Part shown: positions 16,885-26,387 of the stretch, in pieces
Position numbering within the stretch: position 1 is the stretch's first letter
Layout of the letters: each line of letters opens with the position of its first letter
DNA from: Acidobacteriaceae bacterium
GTDB taxonomy: Bacteria > Acidobacteriota > Terriglobia > Terriglobales > Acidobacteriaceae
DNA length: 47,255 nucleotides
NCBI GenBank assembly: GCA_003152695.1
Contig: PMAT01000072.1
Location: 1 to 47,255 of the forward strand
Direction of reading: 5' to 3'
The notes under the pieces: generated by a model
What the model was told of the DNA's origin: nothing
The model's input: the letters and a program-made list of their open reading frames with translations, nothing else
Database searches by the model: none
Translations under genes and position numbers: made by a program

Positions 16885-17750
16885 GCGAGGAGCCGATGCT
16901 ACCGAGAGGCGATTACCTTGGGCCACGCCGAATGCGCAAGGGATTGTACATCCTTCCTTCCGTGTTCACAGCGGGCAACATAGCAGCTGGCTATTACGCC
17001 ATCTCGCAAGCCATCCAGGGGACGGCGTCCGATCCATGGCACTTCGATCACGCCGCCAAGGCCATCGGCTTCGCCATTGTGTTCGATTTTTTCGACGGCG
17101 GCATAGCCCGGCTGACCAACACCACCAGCGCTTTTGGCCGGGAACTGGACTCCATGGCCGACGTGATCGCATTCGGGGTTGCGCCAGCGGTCCTGGCGTG
17201 GATGTGGGGATTCCGTATGCTGCCGCTGGCCGGCGACCCCGACATTCGCAACCGCGTGATTCAGTTGGGAGCCATTGCGACCTTTGTGTTTCTGCTGGCT
17301 GGCGCGTCCCGCCTGGCCCGGTTCAACATCCAGGTGAATCCCCAGCCCTCGAATCCCGGCCGCCCGGGACGCAAGTATTTCGTGGGAATGCCCATTCCGG
17401 CTGGCGCAGGAGCAGTCGCGGCCGTCGTCCATCTGGTGCAAGGGAATCCGCTGCAATACTGGTGGCTCTCCATCGGATGGGGCGTCTTCGTGTTTGCGCT
17501 GGCCTTCCTCATGGTGAGCACCTGGCGGTTCTTGAGCTTGAAAGGCATTAATCTCCGCCAGCCGCAGAATTTTCGCTGGATGATCGTGATCGGGCTGGTC
17601 ATGGCGCTAATCTTGTTTTCTTCGCAATATGTACTCTTCCTGCTGGCGCTGGTCTATATTCTCTCCGGGGTGCTGGCTCGGCTTTCGTTCGTATTCCGGC
17701 GGCCCACCGCGCCGCCTCCTCCACCACAAGACGAGGCCTGGCACGCTTGA
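16881..17750 (+). CDS. pssA: CDP-diacylglycerol--serine O-phosphatidyltransferase
   Basis: A 289-residue integral membrane enzyme making phosphatidylserine from CDP-diacylglycerol and serine. The CDP-alcohol phosphatidyltransferase motif fits exactly: D72-G73-x2-A76-R77-x8-G86-x3-D90-x3-D94. Hydrophobic helices flank it, and the C-terminal half has four more segments. The tail is Pro-rich ([10 protein letters not shown]). It overlaps psd by four bases, so product and next enzyme are co-translated. A 58-bp gap separates it from the Asd-like gene. Confidence 0.94.
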   Translation: MSEEPMLPRGDYLGPRRMRKGLYILPSVFTAGNIAAGYYAISQAIQGTASDPWHFDHAAKAIGFAIVFDFFDGGIARLTNTTSAFGRELDSMADVIAFGVAPAVLAWMWGFRMLPLAGDPDIRNRVIQLGAIATFVFLLAGASRLARFNIQVNPQPSNPGRPGRKYFVGMPIPAGAGAVAAVVHLVQGNPLQYWWLSIGWGVFVFALAFLMVSTWRFLSLKGINLRQPQNFRWMIVIGLVMALILFSSQYVLFLLALVYILSGVLARLSFVFRRPTAPPPPPQDEAWHA

Positions 17751-17808
17751 TGAAAATGAGCCAAACCGCACCGCTGGTGTTTTGCCCGGCGGACGACATT
17801 GAGGCGCT

Positions 17809-18828
17809 ATGTTTCGCGTAGCCATTGTAGGCGCCGGCACTCTGAAGGGTCGGGAGTTGAAGGACGTCCTCAGCGACCGCAATTTTCCCGCGACCGACAT
17901 TCGTCTGCTCGATGACGATGAGTCGCTCGGCCAACTCGAGGCAGTGGGCGAGGAACCCACCTTCATCCAGAGCGTCCTTCCGGAGCACCTGGAGAACGTG
18001 GACTTCACCTTCTTCGCGGGGGATGAAACCTTCACCCGCAACACCTGGCCGATGGTGCGCAAGGCGGGCAGCGACATCATCGACCTGTCGTACGGACTGG
18101 AGAACGAGAAGGATGTCTTGCTGCGCGCGCCCTGGGTGGAGCGCGAGCTGGGCCTGAGTCCGCGCGTGGACTTTACCCCAGTGCCGGTGACCATTGCTCA
18201 TCCCGCCGCCGTGGTGCTGGCGCTGTTGCTGCTGCGCGCGCAGAAAGTGGGCAAAATCGCGCGCGCCGTCGCTACCATCTTCCAGCCCGCTTCCGAGTAT
18301 GGCAAGCGTGGCATGGACGAATTGCACGAGCAGACCGTGAACCTGCTCTCCTTCCAGCAGTTGCCCAAGTCGGTGTTCGACGGGCAAGTGGCCTTCAATT
18401 TGATTGATCGTTATGGCGAAAAGACGGTATCGTCGTTGAATTCAGCGGAGAGTCGCATGCAGCAGCACTTCCACAAACTGGTGGGCGAGCGGTTGGCCGT
18501 GCCTTCGTTGATGCTTCTGCAAGCACCCGTCTTCCACGGCCAGGCCTTCTCGCTTTATCTTGAGTTGGAGCAAGCGGTGCAGACGGAAGAGTTGACGGCA
18601 GCGCTTTCCGGCGAGCACGTTGACCTGCTGCAAAGCGCGGATGAGTCGCCGAGCAACGTCAATGCGGCGGGACAGGAGCAAATTCAGGTATTTGCGCGTC
18701 GCGATGCGCAACAGCCTGCCGGCTTCTGGCTATGGGCGGCAGCGGACAATCTGCGGATTGCCGCCCTGACTGCGGTGGAATGCGCCGAGAGCATGATCGC
18801 CGCCCGTCCGCGAGGGACCGTTCAGTGA
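17809..18828 (+). CDS. Asd/ArgC-fold protein, USG-1-like, lacking the catalytic Cys
   Basis: A 339-residue protein with the two domains of aspartate-semialdehyde dehydrogenase: an N-terminal dinucleotide-binding segment (VAIVGAGTLKGRELKDVL) and a dimerisation domain. In true Asd the nucleophile lies in an NC motif; here the matching stretch reads TPVPVTIAHPAAVVLA with no cysteine, and no Cys occurs until the C-terminal AVECAES. It therefore resembles the USG-1 branch, whose function is not established. It is followed by lptE with overlapping stop and start (GTGA), placing it in an envelope/replication operon rather than in lysine biosynthesis. Catalysis as Asd is unlikely. Confidence 0.75.
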   Translation: MFRVAIVGAGTLKGRELKDVLSDRNFPATDIRLLDDDESLGQLEAVGEEPTFIQSVLPEHLENVDFTFFAGDETFTRNTWPMVRKAGSDIIDLSYGLENEKDVLLRAPWVERELGLSPRVDFTPVPVTIAHPAAVVLALLLLRAQKVGKIARAVATIFQPASEYGKRGMDELHEQTVNLLSFQQLPKSVFDGQVAFNLIDRYGEKTVSSLNSAESRMQQHFHKLVGERLAVPSLMLLQAPVFHGQAFSLYLELEQAVQTEELTAALSGEHVDLLQSADESPSNVNAAGQEQIQVFARRDAQQPAGFWLWAAADNLRIAALTAVECAESMIAARPRGTVQ

Positions 18829-19367
18829 CCACATCGCAAATCGCGCGCCGGACCATACTTGCAGGCATAGCGGTGCTGCTGCTGGCCACCGGCGGTTGCG
18901 GTTACCACACGGGCGGCCAGGCGGTCCGCTTGCCCACCGACCTTCGCACCCTGTATGTGCCGACCTTCATTAATGCGACCTCAATCTACCGCATTGAACA
19001 AACCATTACGGAAGACGTCATCCGCGAATTCCACGACCGGACCCATTACCGCATCGTGACCACCAATGCGGATGGCGCCGCCGACGCCACCCTGAACGGC
19101 ACGGTCACCGCTGCCACCATAAGTCCTATGACTTACGACCCTACCACCGGGCGTATCTCCTCGGGCATGGTATCGGTCTCGATGAGGGTGTCGCTGGTCA
19201 CCAGCAAGGGCAAGGTCCTTTGGGAAAACCCCAATTATGTTTACCGCGAGCAGTACCAGGTTTCGCGGGATGCTCCCAGTTTTCTGGAGGAAGAGGAGCC
19301 GGCCTTGGGCCGCATTGCCAGTAGTTTTGCCAAAACGCTGGTCAGCGACATCCTGGAGGCCTACTAA
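18825..19367 (+). CDS. lptE: LPS-assembly lipoprotein LptE family
   Basis: A 180-residue outer-membrane lipoprotein that plugs the LptD barrel for LPS export. The start is the GTG at 18825 overlapping the previous stop; earlier in-frame codons belong to the upstream gene. The signal ends ATGG|CGYHTGG, with the GCGYH start typical of LptE. The body has the family pattern: TLYVPTFINAT, then IEQTITEDVIREF, and a C-terminal helix LGRIASSFAKTLVSDILEAY. holA begins immediately after its stop, the same order as in many Gram-negative genomes, which supports the call. Confidence 0.88.
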   Translation: MTTSQIARRTILAGIAVLLLATGGCGYHTGGQAVRLPTDLRTLYVPTFINATSIYRIEQTITEDVIREFHDRTHYRIVTTNADGAADATLNGTVTAATISPMTYDPTTGRISSGMVSVSMRVSLVTSKGKVLWENPNYVYREQYQVSRDAPSFLEEEEPALGRIASSFAKTLVSDILEAY

Positions 19368-20492
19368 GTGCGCAGTTTTGCCGCTTCGGACCGCTTCGTC
19401 GCCGACGTGAAAGCGCGCAAAATGGCGCCGGGGTATGTGTTCATCGGCGACGAGGCTTTTTTCCGCAAGCGCTGCCGCGACGCCATCCTGCAACACCTGG
19501 TGCCGGCGGAGGTGCGCGAACTCAGCGTCTATGACATGGACCTGAGCGAGGTGGAACTGCAGCACATTCTCGATCAGGCGCGCACTCCCTCGCTGATGTC
19601 GCCCTTCCAGGTTTTCTTCATTCGCGGCGTCAAGAACCTTTACGGGCGCGGCAAACACGATGACGAATTTGGCGCCATCGACGATTACTTCAAAGATCCC
19701 AACCCGGATGCGCTGCTCATCTTCGTGGCCGATCACATCAACATTCCCACCGACGTGCGCCGTATGGACCTGAGCGACAAAGACCGCTACGACCGCATCC
19801 GCGAAACCCTGGGCGAGTATTGCAAGCTGCTCGAGTTCGCCCGCGTGGACGAAGGCGATGCGGTGAAGTGGGCGATGGAAACCGCCAGTGCCGAGGACGT
19901 GAAGCTGGACAACGATGCCGCACGCGAATTGGTGGACTCTCTGGGCGGCGACATGATGATGGTCGCCAACGAACTGGAGAAGCTGATTCTTTTCGTCGGC
20001 GACAAGAAACGGATTACGCTGGGCGACGTCGAGACCCTGGTGCTCGCCGCCAAGCACCGGTCGTTCTACGAATTGACCGACGCCATCTCGGCGCGGGACC
20101 GCGCTCGGGCCCTGGGCGTGCTCGACGCCATCCTGAGCACCGGCGACGGCGACGAGGCCGCCATCGGCCACCTCTACATGCTGGCCCGCACCTTCCGCCA
20201 GATGCTGGTCATCCTGGAACGCAATGTGCGCGACTCGCGCGCTTTGTGGCAGGTTTTGTGGCAGGGCTTCCGCATTCCGCCGTTCGCTGCGGAAGACATT
20301 ATCCGGCAGGCGCGCCGCTACAAGTCGCGTCGCGAACTGACCAGCGCCATCCGCCGGGTGGCGCGTGCCGACCTGGCTTTGCGCTCCAATCCTCCCAGCA
20401 AGCGGCTTATCCTGGAGAACCTTGTTCTTGACCTGACCGCTGAACCGAAGTTGCAGGAGACTGGCTGGCTGCAAGGCGAGCTGCCTGTGTAG
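19368..20492 (+). CDS. holA: DNA polymerase III subunit delta
   Basis: A 374-residue clamp-loader subunit that opens the sliding clamp. It starts at a GTG directly after the lptE stop. Domain I has the family opening YVFIGDEAFFRKRCRDAIL, followed by the AAA-like beta strands and LLIFVADHINIPTD; the central and C-terminal helical domains follow (YELTDAISARDRARALGVLD; NPPSKRLILENLVLDL). It lacks a functional Walker A, as delta subunits do. The last base of its stop overlaps the alternative GTG start of the NAT gene. Confidence 0.92.
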   Translation: MRSFAASDRFVADVKARKMAPGYVFIGDEAFFRKRCRDAILQHLVPAEVRELSVYDMDLSEVELQHILDQARTPSLMSPFQVFFIRGVKNLYGRGKHDDEFGAIDDYFKDPNPDALLIFVADHINIPTDVRRMDLSDKDRYDRIRETLGEYCKLLEFARVDEGDAVKWAMETASAEDVKLDNDAARELVDSLGGDMMMVANELEKLILFVGDKKRITLGDVETLVLAAKHRSFYELTDAISARDRARALGVLDAILSTGDGDEAAIGHLYMLARTFRQMLVILERNVRDSRALWQVLWQGFRIPPFAAEDIIRQARRYKSRRELTSAIRRVARADLALRSNPPSKRLILENLVLDLTAEPKLQETGWLQGELPV

Positions 20493-20494
20493 TG

Positions 20495-21286
20495 ATGGAT
20501 GTCGAGTCGTATCTGCGCCGCATAGAATATGACGGCCCGCGCCAGCCCTCTTCCGCTACGTTGCGTGGCTTGCACCGCCAACATCTGTTTACCGTTCCCT
20601 TCGAGAATCTCGATATTGCGCTGAAGACGCCCATCTGGCTTGACCTTGCTTTGCTGTATGACAAGATTGTGCGCCGTCGCCGGGGCGGCTTCTGCTACGA
20701 ACTGAATGGGCTGTTTTGCGGACTGCTGATCGCCCTCGGCTTCCGGGTCCAAATGCTTTCCGCCCGGGTGCGCCGCGACGATGGCGGCTTCGGCCCCGCG
20801 TTCGATCACATGCTGCTACGGGTTGACTTGGAAGAGCCTTGGCTGGTGGATGTGGGATTCGGAGACTCGTTTGTCGATCCGATCGTGTTTCGCGCCGGCG
20901 GCGCCGACCAGGTGAATGGGCATCGCTACCTCGTGTCGCCGTTTGAAGCCGAGTGGCAGTTGCTGCGCCAGGATGACAAAGGCGAGGTGCCGCTTTACAT
21001 TTTTCGAGACGTGCCGAGGCAGCTTAGCGAGTACGAGGAGATGTCAACCTTCCATCAGACTTCACCGGAGTCTGGCTTCACCAAAGGTTGGATTTGTAGC
21101 AAGGCAACACGCGATGGCCGCATCACCTTGGCCAACCGGCGGCTGATCATCACCGCCGGAGACCGCCGCGAGGAGAGCACGCTTGGCAGCAACGACGAAG
21201 TGCGCCGATGCCTGCATGATTATTTCGCAATCGAGTTCGAGGACTCGGTGGACTTGTCGAGACTCGATAGCTTTCCCAAAAGCTAG
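20495..21286 (+). CDS. nat: Arylamine N-acetyltransferase
   Basis: A 263-residue cysteine acetyltransferase that moves acetyl from acetyl-CoA to arylamines or hydrazines. The catalytic triad is visible at normal spacing: C67 in RRGGFCYELN, H105 in FDHMLL, D119 in LVDVGFGD. The N-terminal HRQHLFTVPFENLDI is also typical. The ATG at 20495 is preferred; a GTG three bases earlier overlaps the holA stop. It ends the plus-strand operon and faces the oxidoreductase gene across 18 bp. Physiological substrate unknown. Confidence 0.92.
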   Translation: MDVESYLRRIEYDGPRQPSSATLRGLHRQHLFTVPFENLDIALKTPIWLDLALLYDKIVRRRRGGFCYELNGLFCGLLIALGFRVQMLSARVRRDDGGFGPAFDHMLLRVDLEEPWLVDVGFGDSFVDPIVFRAGGADQVNGHRYLVSPFEAEWQLLRQDDKGEVPLYIFRDVPRQLSEYEEMSTFHQTSPESGFTKGWICSKATRDGRITLANRRLIITAGDRREESTLGSNDEVRRCLHDYFAIEFEDSVDLSRLDSFPKS

Positions 21287-21304
21287 AGCAGTGCGCACAT
21301 GTGG

Positions 21305-22723
21305 TCACAGTCGCGACAGCGCCAATCGGGCGGCGTTGTACCCGCACATGCCATGCACTCCGCCGCCCGGTGGAGTGGAAGAAGAGCAGAGATAGATATC
21401 GTTGGCGGAAGTTGCATACTGCCGCCGCGTAGGACGAAACAGGAACTGCCGAAGGTTCATCGCTCCCCCACCGATGTCTCCGCCCACCAGATTAGCGTCC
21501 ATGCTCTCCAGCGATGCCGGAGTGAGCACCCGCCGCGCCAGAATGCAGTCGCCGAATCCCGGCGCGAAACGCTCGATCTGCGCTTCCAGCCGGTCGAGCA
21601 TGTCGAACTGCGAGCCGTTAGGCACGTGGCAATAAGTCCACGCGGTGTGTTTCCCTTGCGGAGCGCGCGTAGGGTCGAACAAACTGGGCTGCGCCAGCAA
21701 AACAAACGGGCGCTCGGCATGGTGTCCATGCCGCATGGCTTCCTCGGACGCGGCAATCTCTTCCAGAGTGCCCCCCAGATGCACGGTTGCAGCGCGCAAG
21801 CATTCGGCGGCCTTCCACGGAATCGGACTCGACAAGGCGTAGTCAACTTTGAAGACGCCGGGGCCGTAGCTGTACTTCTGCAGCTCACGCCGATATGACG
21901 GAGACAGCCGCTCGCCCGCCATCCCCAGCAACTGGCGCGGAGTCACATCGCAGAGCGTGACAGCATAGTCACCCATCGCGGCGAGGCTCTCAATGCGGGT
22001 GGACGGATGAAGCGTGCCTCCCAGGCTGGCAAGGTATCCGCACAGCGCGTTGGTGATGGATTGCGCGCCACCGCGCGGGATGGGCCATCCCACGGCATGC
22101 GCTGCCGCGCCCAGCATTACCCCAAAGGAGGCACTCAGCGGCTCGTCGAGGGCAAGAACGGAATGTGCCGCTAGTCCGGCGAAGAGTGCCTTGGTCCTCG
22201 CGTTGTGAAACCAATATTCGGCAATCGCAGTTGCCGACGGAAATCCGACCAGCCCTAAATGCGCGAGCAGCAAGGGATGCCGGGTAAGCAAATGGACCGG
22301 CCGCAGCACCTCGGGAGCGAGTTCCGCCCAGCGCTCGGCAAACGGACCCATCAGCCTGCGCCACTGCTTGCCGTCTTCGCCAAGCGCAGCCTCGGCGGCG
22401 TCAAGATCACGCTCCAACATGACCGCTGTACCGTCGTCGAGCGGATGCGCCAATGGCGCCGACGGATGGATCCATTCCAGGCCGTGTTCGCGCAAAGGCA
22501 GCGAAGAGAAGAACGGCGATCCCGCAGCCATGGGATGCACTGCGGAACCGAAGTCGTGGAGGAAGCCGGGCAGAGTAAGCGGCATGGTGCGCGCGGCGCC
22601 GCCGGACTGCGCCTCGGCCTCGAATACATCCACCTGCAAGCCAGCCTGGGCGAGGACGATGGCCGCCGCCAGACCGTTGGGGCCTGCGCCGATCACAGCA
22701 GCTCGTCGTGGCGTCGCAGGCAT
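21305..22723 (-). CDS. Phytoene-desaturase-like NAD(P)/FAD-dependent oxidoreductase
   Basis: A 472-residue flavoprotein. The FAD-binding Rossmann motif is VIGAGPNGLAAAIVLAQAG (residues 10-28), followed by the acidic VDVFEAEAQSGGAART. The C-terminal flavin motif is PPGGGVHGMCGYNAA. A GGAQSITNALCGYL segment is typical of the carotenoid/retinol desaturase-like group that includes PYROXD2 homologues. No other carotenoid genes are near, so the substrate cannot be named; carotenoid desaturation is only one option. Convergent with nat. Followed downstream on the same strand by nothing; the upstream LMF gene ends 81 bp away. Confidence 0.85.
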   Translation of the reverse strand: MPATPRRAAVIGAGPNGLAAAIVLAQAGLQVDVFEAEAQSGGAARTMPLTLPGFLHDFGSAVHPMAAGSPFFSSLPLREHGLEWIHPSAPLAHPLDDGTAVMLERDLDAAEAALGEDGKQWRRLMGPFAERWAELAPEVLRPVHLLTRHPLLLAHLGLVGFPSATAIAEYWFHNARTKALFAGLAAHSVLALDEPLSASFGVMLGAAAHAVGWPIPRGGAQSITNALCGYLASLGGTLHPSTRIESLAAMGDYAVTLCDVTPRQLLGMAGERLSPSYRRELQKYSYGPGVFKVDYALSSPIPWKAAECLRAATVHLGGTLEEIAASEEAMRHGHHAERPFVLLAQPSLFDPTRAPQGKHTAWTYCHVPNGSQFDMLDRLEAQIERFAPGFGDCILARRVLTPASLESMDANLVGGDIGGGAMNLRQFLFRPTRRQYATSANDIYLCSSSTPPGGGVHGMCGYNAARLALSRL

Positions 22724-22804
22724 AGAGAGTAGTTTAGCTTGCTGCTTGCGCTAATCCAAAAAGCGGCGGCGGATAGGACGCGGGTGGCAGTCGTCGGCTA
22801 AGCG

Positions 22805-24445
22805 TTACTGCCGCGGCGGCAGCGGCTCCGGGTATTGCACAACGCCAAGTTTGCCGTCGGGAAGCCGCTCCAGCACCGGAGCGTACAGCCCGATCAGCTT
22901 GCGCTTCCACCACATTCCCGTGGCGCGCTTCTCCTCCAGCGTGGTGAACCAGTATTGCCAAAGTACGGCGCGAAGCTGCTGCGGAGGGGCTTGCGGAAAC
23001 GGATTTCCGGCAAACAGCGCCAGCACATCGGGAGAGCCAGCCAGCAGACGCTCCTCGGTGCTGGGTACGATCATGTTCTCGCGCCACGAGCCCAGCGACG
23101 CGAACCACAGGTTCCAATCGAAGCGCGGCTGATAAGGCGCATAAATCCCCGGCCGTTGACTCGGGTCCTGCGGCTTGTAGCGGAACGGATAGGCCACCCA
23201 AGTTTGCCCGTCATTCGAGCCCTGGAACTCGATCTCCCAACGGCCGCGCGTCATCACCGCAAACAGCCCGTAACGATTGGCGATACGAAATGGATCGAGC
23301 GCGGCAACCGGCGAGACGGGCAGCGGCAGGCGCGGGAAAATAATCCAGATCATTTGCGCGGTCGTGGCGTAGAAGATCCAGATCAGCATCACGCTGACCA
23401 GGGACAGCCGCAGCGCTTGCAAAGGCCGGAACGACTTTCGCTCGGGAAGCGAAGATTGAGAATCCTGCGATTCCACATTTTTCTCTGGGGGAGCGCCGGT
23501 CTGTGGAATGGGAATGGGAGTGGGAGTGATGTAAGCGTGCCACTGCTCCGGCATGATGCGCAGCAGGAACCGGTCGTCCAGCAGGAGGAATCCCAGCACG
23601 AGCACCAGATAGTTCAGGAAGGTGTAGTTCGCGGTGAGGATTACGGGAACCTGCCAGGCAGTAACGATGAAGAAGCACGCGATCCGCCAGCGCCGCGGCA
23701 GGAACAGCATGAACACCAGGCCGAGTTCGAGCCCCAGCGTAGCACCGGTGGCGAAGGCGTGGAACCAGTGCGGAAGGTGCTGCACATACCAACCAATCCA
23801 GGTGGGCAGCGGGCCGTTTTGGTAGTACTCGTCCATGGCGGTGAAATTGCGCCATTCGGCATCGCCGCTGGCCAGCTTCACCATGCCCGACTCGAAGTAG
23901 ATGCGGAACCACTCCCATTGCAGCAGAAACATGCTGGCGCGCGACGGCGGATGCGCTCGGCCCAAGCCGGGAAGAAATCCCGGTGGCGCGAAAAACAGGG
24001 AAATGAATCCCGCCTCCAGCAACATGCCGTCGGATTGATAGCCGGAAAAATCCTGCGCAGCGCTCACGAAGGAGAGAAAGCACACCAGGCATAGGAACAG
24101 CGTGGCGCGCGGCCACACGTTGCAGATGACCAGCAGCGAAGCAATCATCCCGACCCAACAGATTGCGCCGAGCATGTGCGGGCCGGTGGAGAGCCACAGC
24201 AGCGTTGGCGCAAACCAGAAGCGGGCCACCCCGAACTGGTGTGCGACCGCTTCGAGATATTCGTTGGAGGGAAGAATCCCTTGGGCGCCGATGAGTCCCC
24301 GGATCTGAAATGCCAGGGAGAAGAAAGCTGAAAAATAAATCACGCCGAGGGCCCGCAGAAAGATCCAGCGCGGAAGCAGGCGGTCCGCCGCCCCATACTC
24401 CGGATCGAACCACCGGCGGATGAAAGACCCAGGCCCCAAGTCCAT
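22805..24445 (-). CDS. Lipase maturation factor family membrane protein
   Basis: A 546-residue polytopic protein similar to vertebrate LMF1/LMF2. The N-terminus carries the family pattern RWFDPEYGAADRLLPRWIFL followed by FSLAFQIRGLIGAQGILP. About eight membrane helices follow, including the conserved segment with MLLEAGFISLFFAPPG and LLQWEWFRIYFESGMVKL, and a soluble C-terminal domain (GRWEIEFQGSNDGQTW). In animals LMF1 helps lipases fold in the ER; the bacterial role is unknown. It lies 52 bp after the polytopic membrane gene and may share its transcript. Confidence 0.9.
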   Translation of the reverse strand: MDLGPGSFIRRWFDPEYGAADRLLPRWIFLRALGVIYFSAFFSLAFQIRGLIGAQGILPSNEYLEAVAHQFGVARFWFAPTLLWLSTGPHMLGAICWVGMIASLLVICNVWPRATLFLCLVCFLSFVSAAQDFSGYQSDGMLLEAGFISLFFAPPGFLPGLGRAHPPSRASMFLLQWEWFRIYFESGMVKLASGDAEWRNFTAMDEYYQNGPLPTWIGWYVQHLPHWFHAFATGATLGLELGLVFMLFLPRRWRIACFFIVTAWQVPVILTANYTFLNYLVLVLGFLLLDDRFLLRIMPEQWHAYITPTPIPIPQTGAPPEKNVESQDSQSSLPERKSFRPLQALRLSLVSVMLIWIFYATTAQMIWIIFPRLPLPVSPVAALDPFRIANRYGLFAVMTRGRWEIEFQGSNDGQTWVAYPFRYKPQDPSQRPGIYAPYQPRFDWNLWFASLGSWRENMIVPSTEERLLAGSPDVLALFAGNPFPQAPPQQLRAVLWQYWFTTLEEKRATGMWWKRKLIGLYAPVLERLPDGKLGVVQYPEPLPPRQ

Positions 24446-24497
24446 GGCGGTCGAATTATATCGGGGACGCGGAGACGGCGTCTTGCGGCGCGAGTGA

Positions 24498-26387
24498 TCA
24501 GCGCGGCAACAAACGCAAGCGGCGCACGGCCAGGCCGAGCATGCGCGCGTCGTCGCTCAAGCCGGCGGCCGCGGGCGAACCCGCTCCGCTCACGCGCAAT
24601 CGAATGACAACCGGAAGCGCCTTGTTCAGCGCCTTCTGGCTCAGCACCAGCCGATAGGTCTGGTACTCCGGCGCGCCGCCCTTGAATCGGAAACTCCACT
24701 TGCCGGCGACTGTGTCGTTCACCAGCACTTCCACATCAACGGCTGGATTCTTTTCGCTCACAAACGCTGCGGCGATGGCTTCCATCGCCAGGTCCGACTT
24801 CACCTCTCCACCGAGGTCGATCGTTAGCCCAGCTTGCTCCGTAGTCCATGTTCCCCAAGGCTCCGGCTTCCACCAGCCACCGGTTTCGTAAGGGAGCGCA
24901 TCGCCGCCATCGCTGAAGTCGATCCACTGACCAAGTTCGTAAGGGCTGGTCTTGGGCAGGGCCGCGAGATAACGGCTGTAGTCGATGTGGAAGCGTTCCA
25001 GGCGCGGCAACGCCGAAGGAATACGAGGATCAAATGGATAAAACGAAGTGCTCGGCGGAAGCAGAATGGCCTGCACCTTGCCTTCATCGGCATATACAAT
25101 GCTCAACGACAGCAGCGGCCAGTCCGCGTGCATCGCGCGCATCGGCTGCCCGCCCAGCGTCGGCCGCGACAGCAGACTGCCGTTGAAAGGTATCAGCCCG
25201 GTTTGGGTCCGCAGTTCAGAGCGCAGGACAGTCAGCATGAGCGACCACTGCACGCTGGCGACCGCGCTCCATGCTGATTGGCAGATGCCTAACATCGCGG
25301 CAATAACAAACAGTCGCTTGTATTTTGCCGTGTCCAGTTGCAGGAGATTGAAATACACGGCCAGAAAAGCGGCTGCCAACATCAGCGGAACACTGGCGTT
25401 CATCGTTCTGGCAACAATGTGGTCGTCGAGACTGGTCAATTCCGGATGCATGAGAATGAAAACTGGAATCGCCAATGAGCAGATGATGGCGAGTCCAATC
25501 ACCAGATTGAGCGTCTTCCTGTGGATTGCTGGAACCAGCACAACCAACGCGCACAGGATCAGGACTAACCATGAGAAGCGCGCCCCAACATGGCGGTAGT
25601 GAAATACGAACAGCAGGCCCTTGAAGAAATCCGCACGCTGCGTGGGATCGCGAGGAAAGATGATCGCCAGCAGGGCGAAGATCACCCCTAGGCTGTACCA
25701 AACCCCGAAGCCGAATGTCAGCCATTTCTCCCGCGGACTCCTCGCAATCGCACGCCACCGGTAAATGCACGCCCCGACCAGCACCAGTCCGAACAGCGCC
25801 ATGGTTTCGTAGCAAAGAATGAGCGGGGCCGACACGATGATTATCGCGGCAAGATCAAACCATCGGAATTCGCGCGGATATAAAAGCCCAAACAGCGCCG
25901 CCCAAAACAGAGCGCTCATCAGGTGAGTTTCGGAAATCACATACCCTTCGCTGTTCATCGTCCCCGCGAAGAGCGAGAGCAGCGGGAACAGCACGTAGCG
26001 TTTGTCGCGGGCAAAGCGGTAGCAGAGCACGAGGCTGAGCGGCTTGAAGGAAAACAGTGTCACGCCAAAGACGACGGACAGGACCTTCAAGCTGCGAACG
26101 CCCAAGCGCGCCGCCAGCAGCGTGGGAAGTTGCTGGTAACTGAAGGAGCCGAGACGCCCGGCGAAGAAATCGTTCCAGGTATTGCTATTTAAGTGGGTGA
26201 TGTGGTTTTCGGCGAGCAGTCTAAGCAGCAGCCACGAGCCATCGCCGAACAAGTGCCGGCCGGTCGCGATCGCAACGCTTGCCTGCAAGAGGTACACGGC
26301 AACCGCCACTGCCACCAGCGCCATCACGCGTGTGCCCATCGAACGCAATTCGACGGGCCGTTCCGGCGCAATCACTGTGTTGTCCAT
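24498..26387 (-). CDS. Polytopic membrane protein with C-terminal beta domain (GT-C-like architecture)
   Basis: A 629-residue protein. Residues about 20-390 hold some ten to twelve hydrophobic helices; an acidic loop lies near FGDGSWLLLRLL after the first helix. The C-terminal 200 residues look soluble, with a WWKPEPWGTWTTEQAG motif resembling C-terminal modules of membrane saccharide- and phosphoglycerol-transferases, and SFRFKGGAPEYQTYRLVL. The layout is GT-C-like, but no clear catalytic signature is recognised, so transfer of a sugar is only a guess. Its start lies 16 bp inside the anti-sigma gene, so it is translationally coupled to the sigma/anti-sigma pair. Confidence 0.6.
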   Translation of the reverse strand: MDNTVIAPERPVELRSMGTRVMALVAVAVAVYLLQASVAIATGRHLFGDGSWLLLRLLAENHITHLNSNTWNDFFAGRLGSFSYQQLPTLLAARLGVRSLKVLSVVFGVTLFSFKPLSLVLCYRFARDKRYVLFPLLSLFAGTMNSEGYVISETHLMSALFWAALFGLLYPREFRWFDLAAIIIVSAPLILCYETMALFGLVLVGACIYRWRAIARSPREKWLTFGFGVWYSLGVIFALLAIIFPRDPTQRADFFKGLLFVFHYRHVGARFSWLVLILCALVVLVPAIHRKTLNLVIGLAIICSLAIPVFILMHPELTSLDDHIVARTMNASVPLMLAAAFLAVYFNLLQLDTAKYKRLFVIAAMLGICQSAWSAVASVQWSLMLTVLRSELRTQTGLIPFNGSLLSRPTLGGQPMRAMHADWPLLSLSIVYADEGKVQAILLPPSTSFYPFDPRIPSALPRLERFHIDYSRYLAALPKTSPYELGQWIDFSDGGDALPYETGGWWKPEPWGTWTTEQAGLTIDLGGEVKSDLAMEAIAAAFVSEKNPAVDVEVLVNDTVAGKWSFRFKGGAPEYQTYRLVLSQKALNKALPVVIRLRVSGAGSPAAAGLSDDARMLGLAVRRLRLLPR

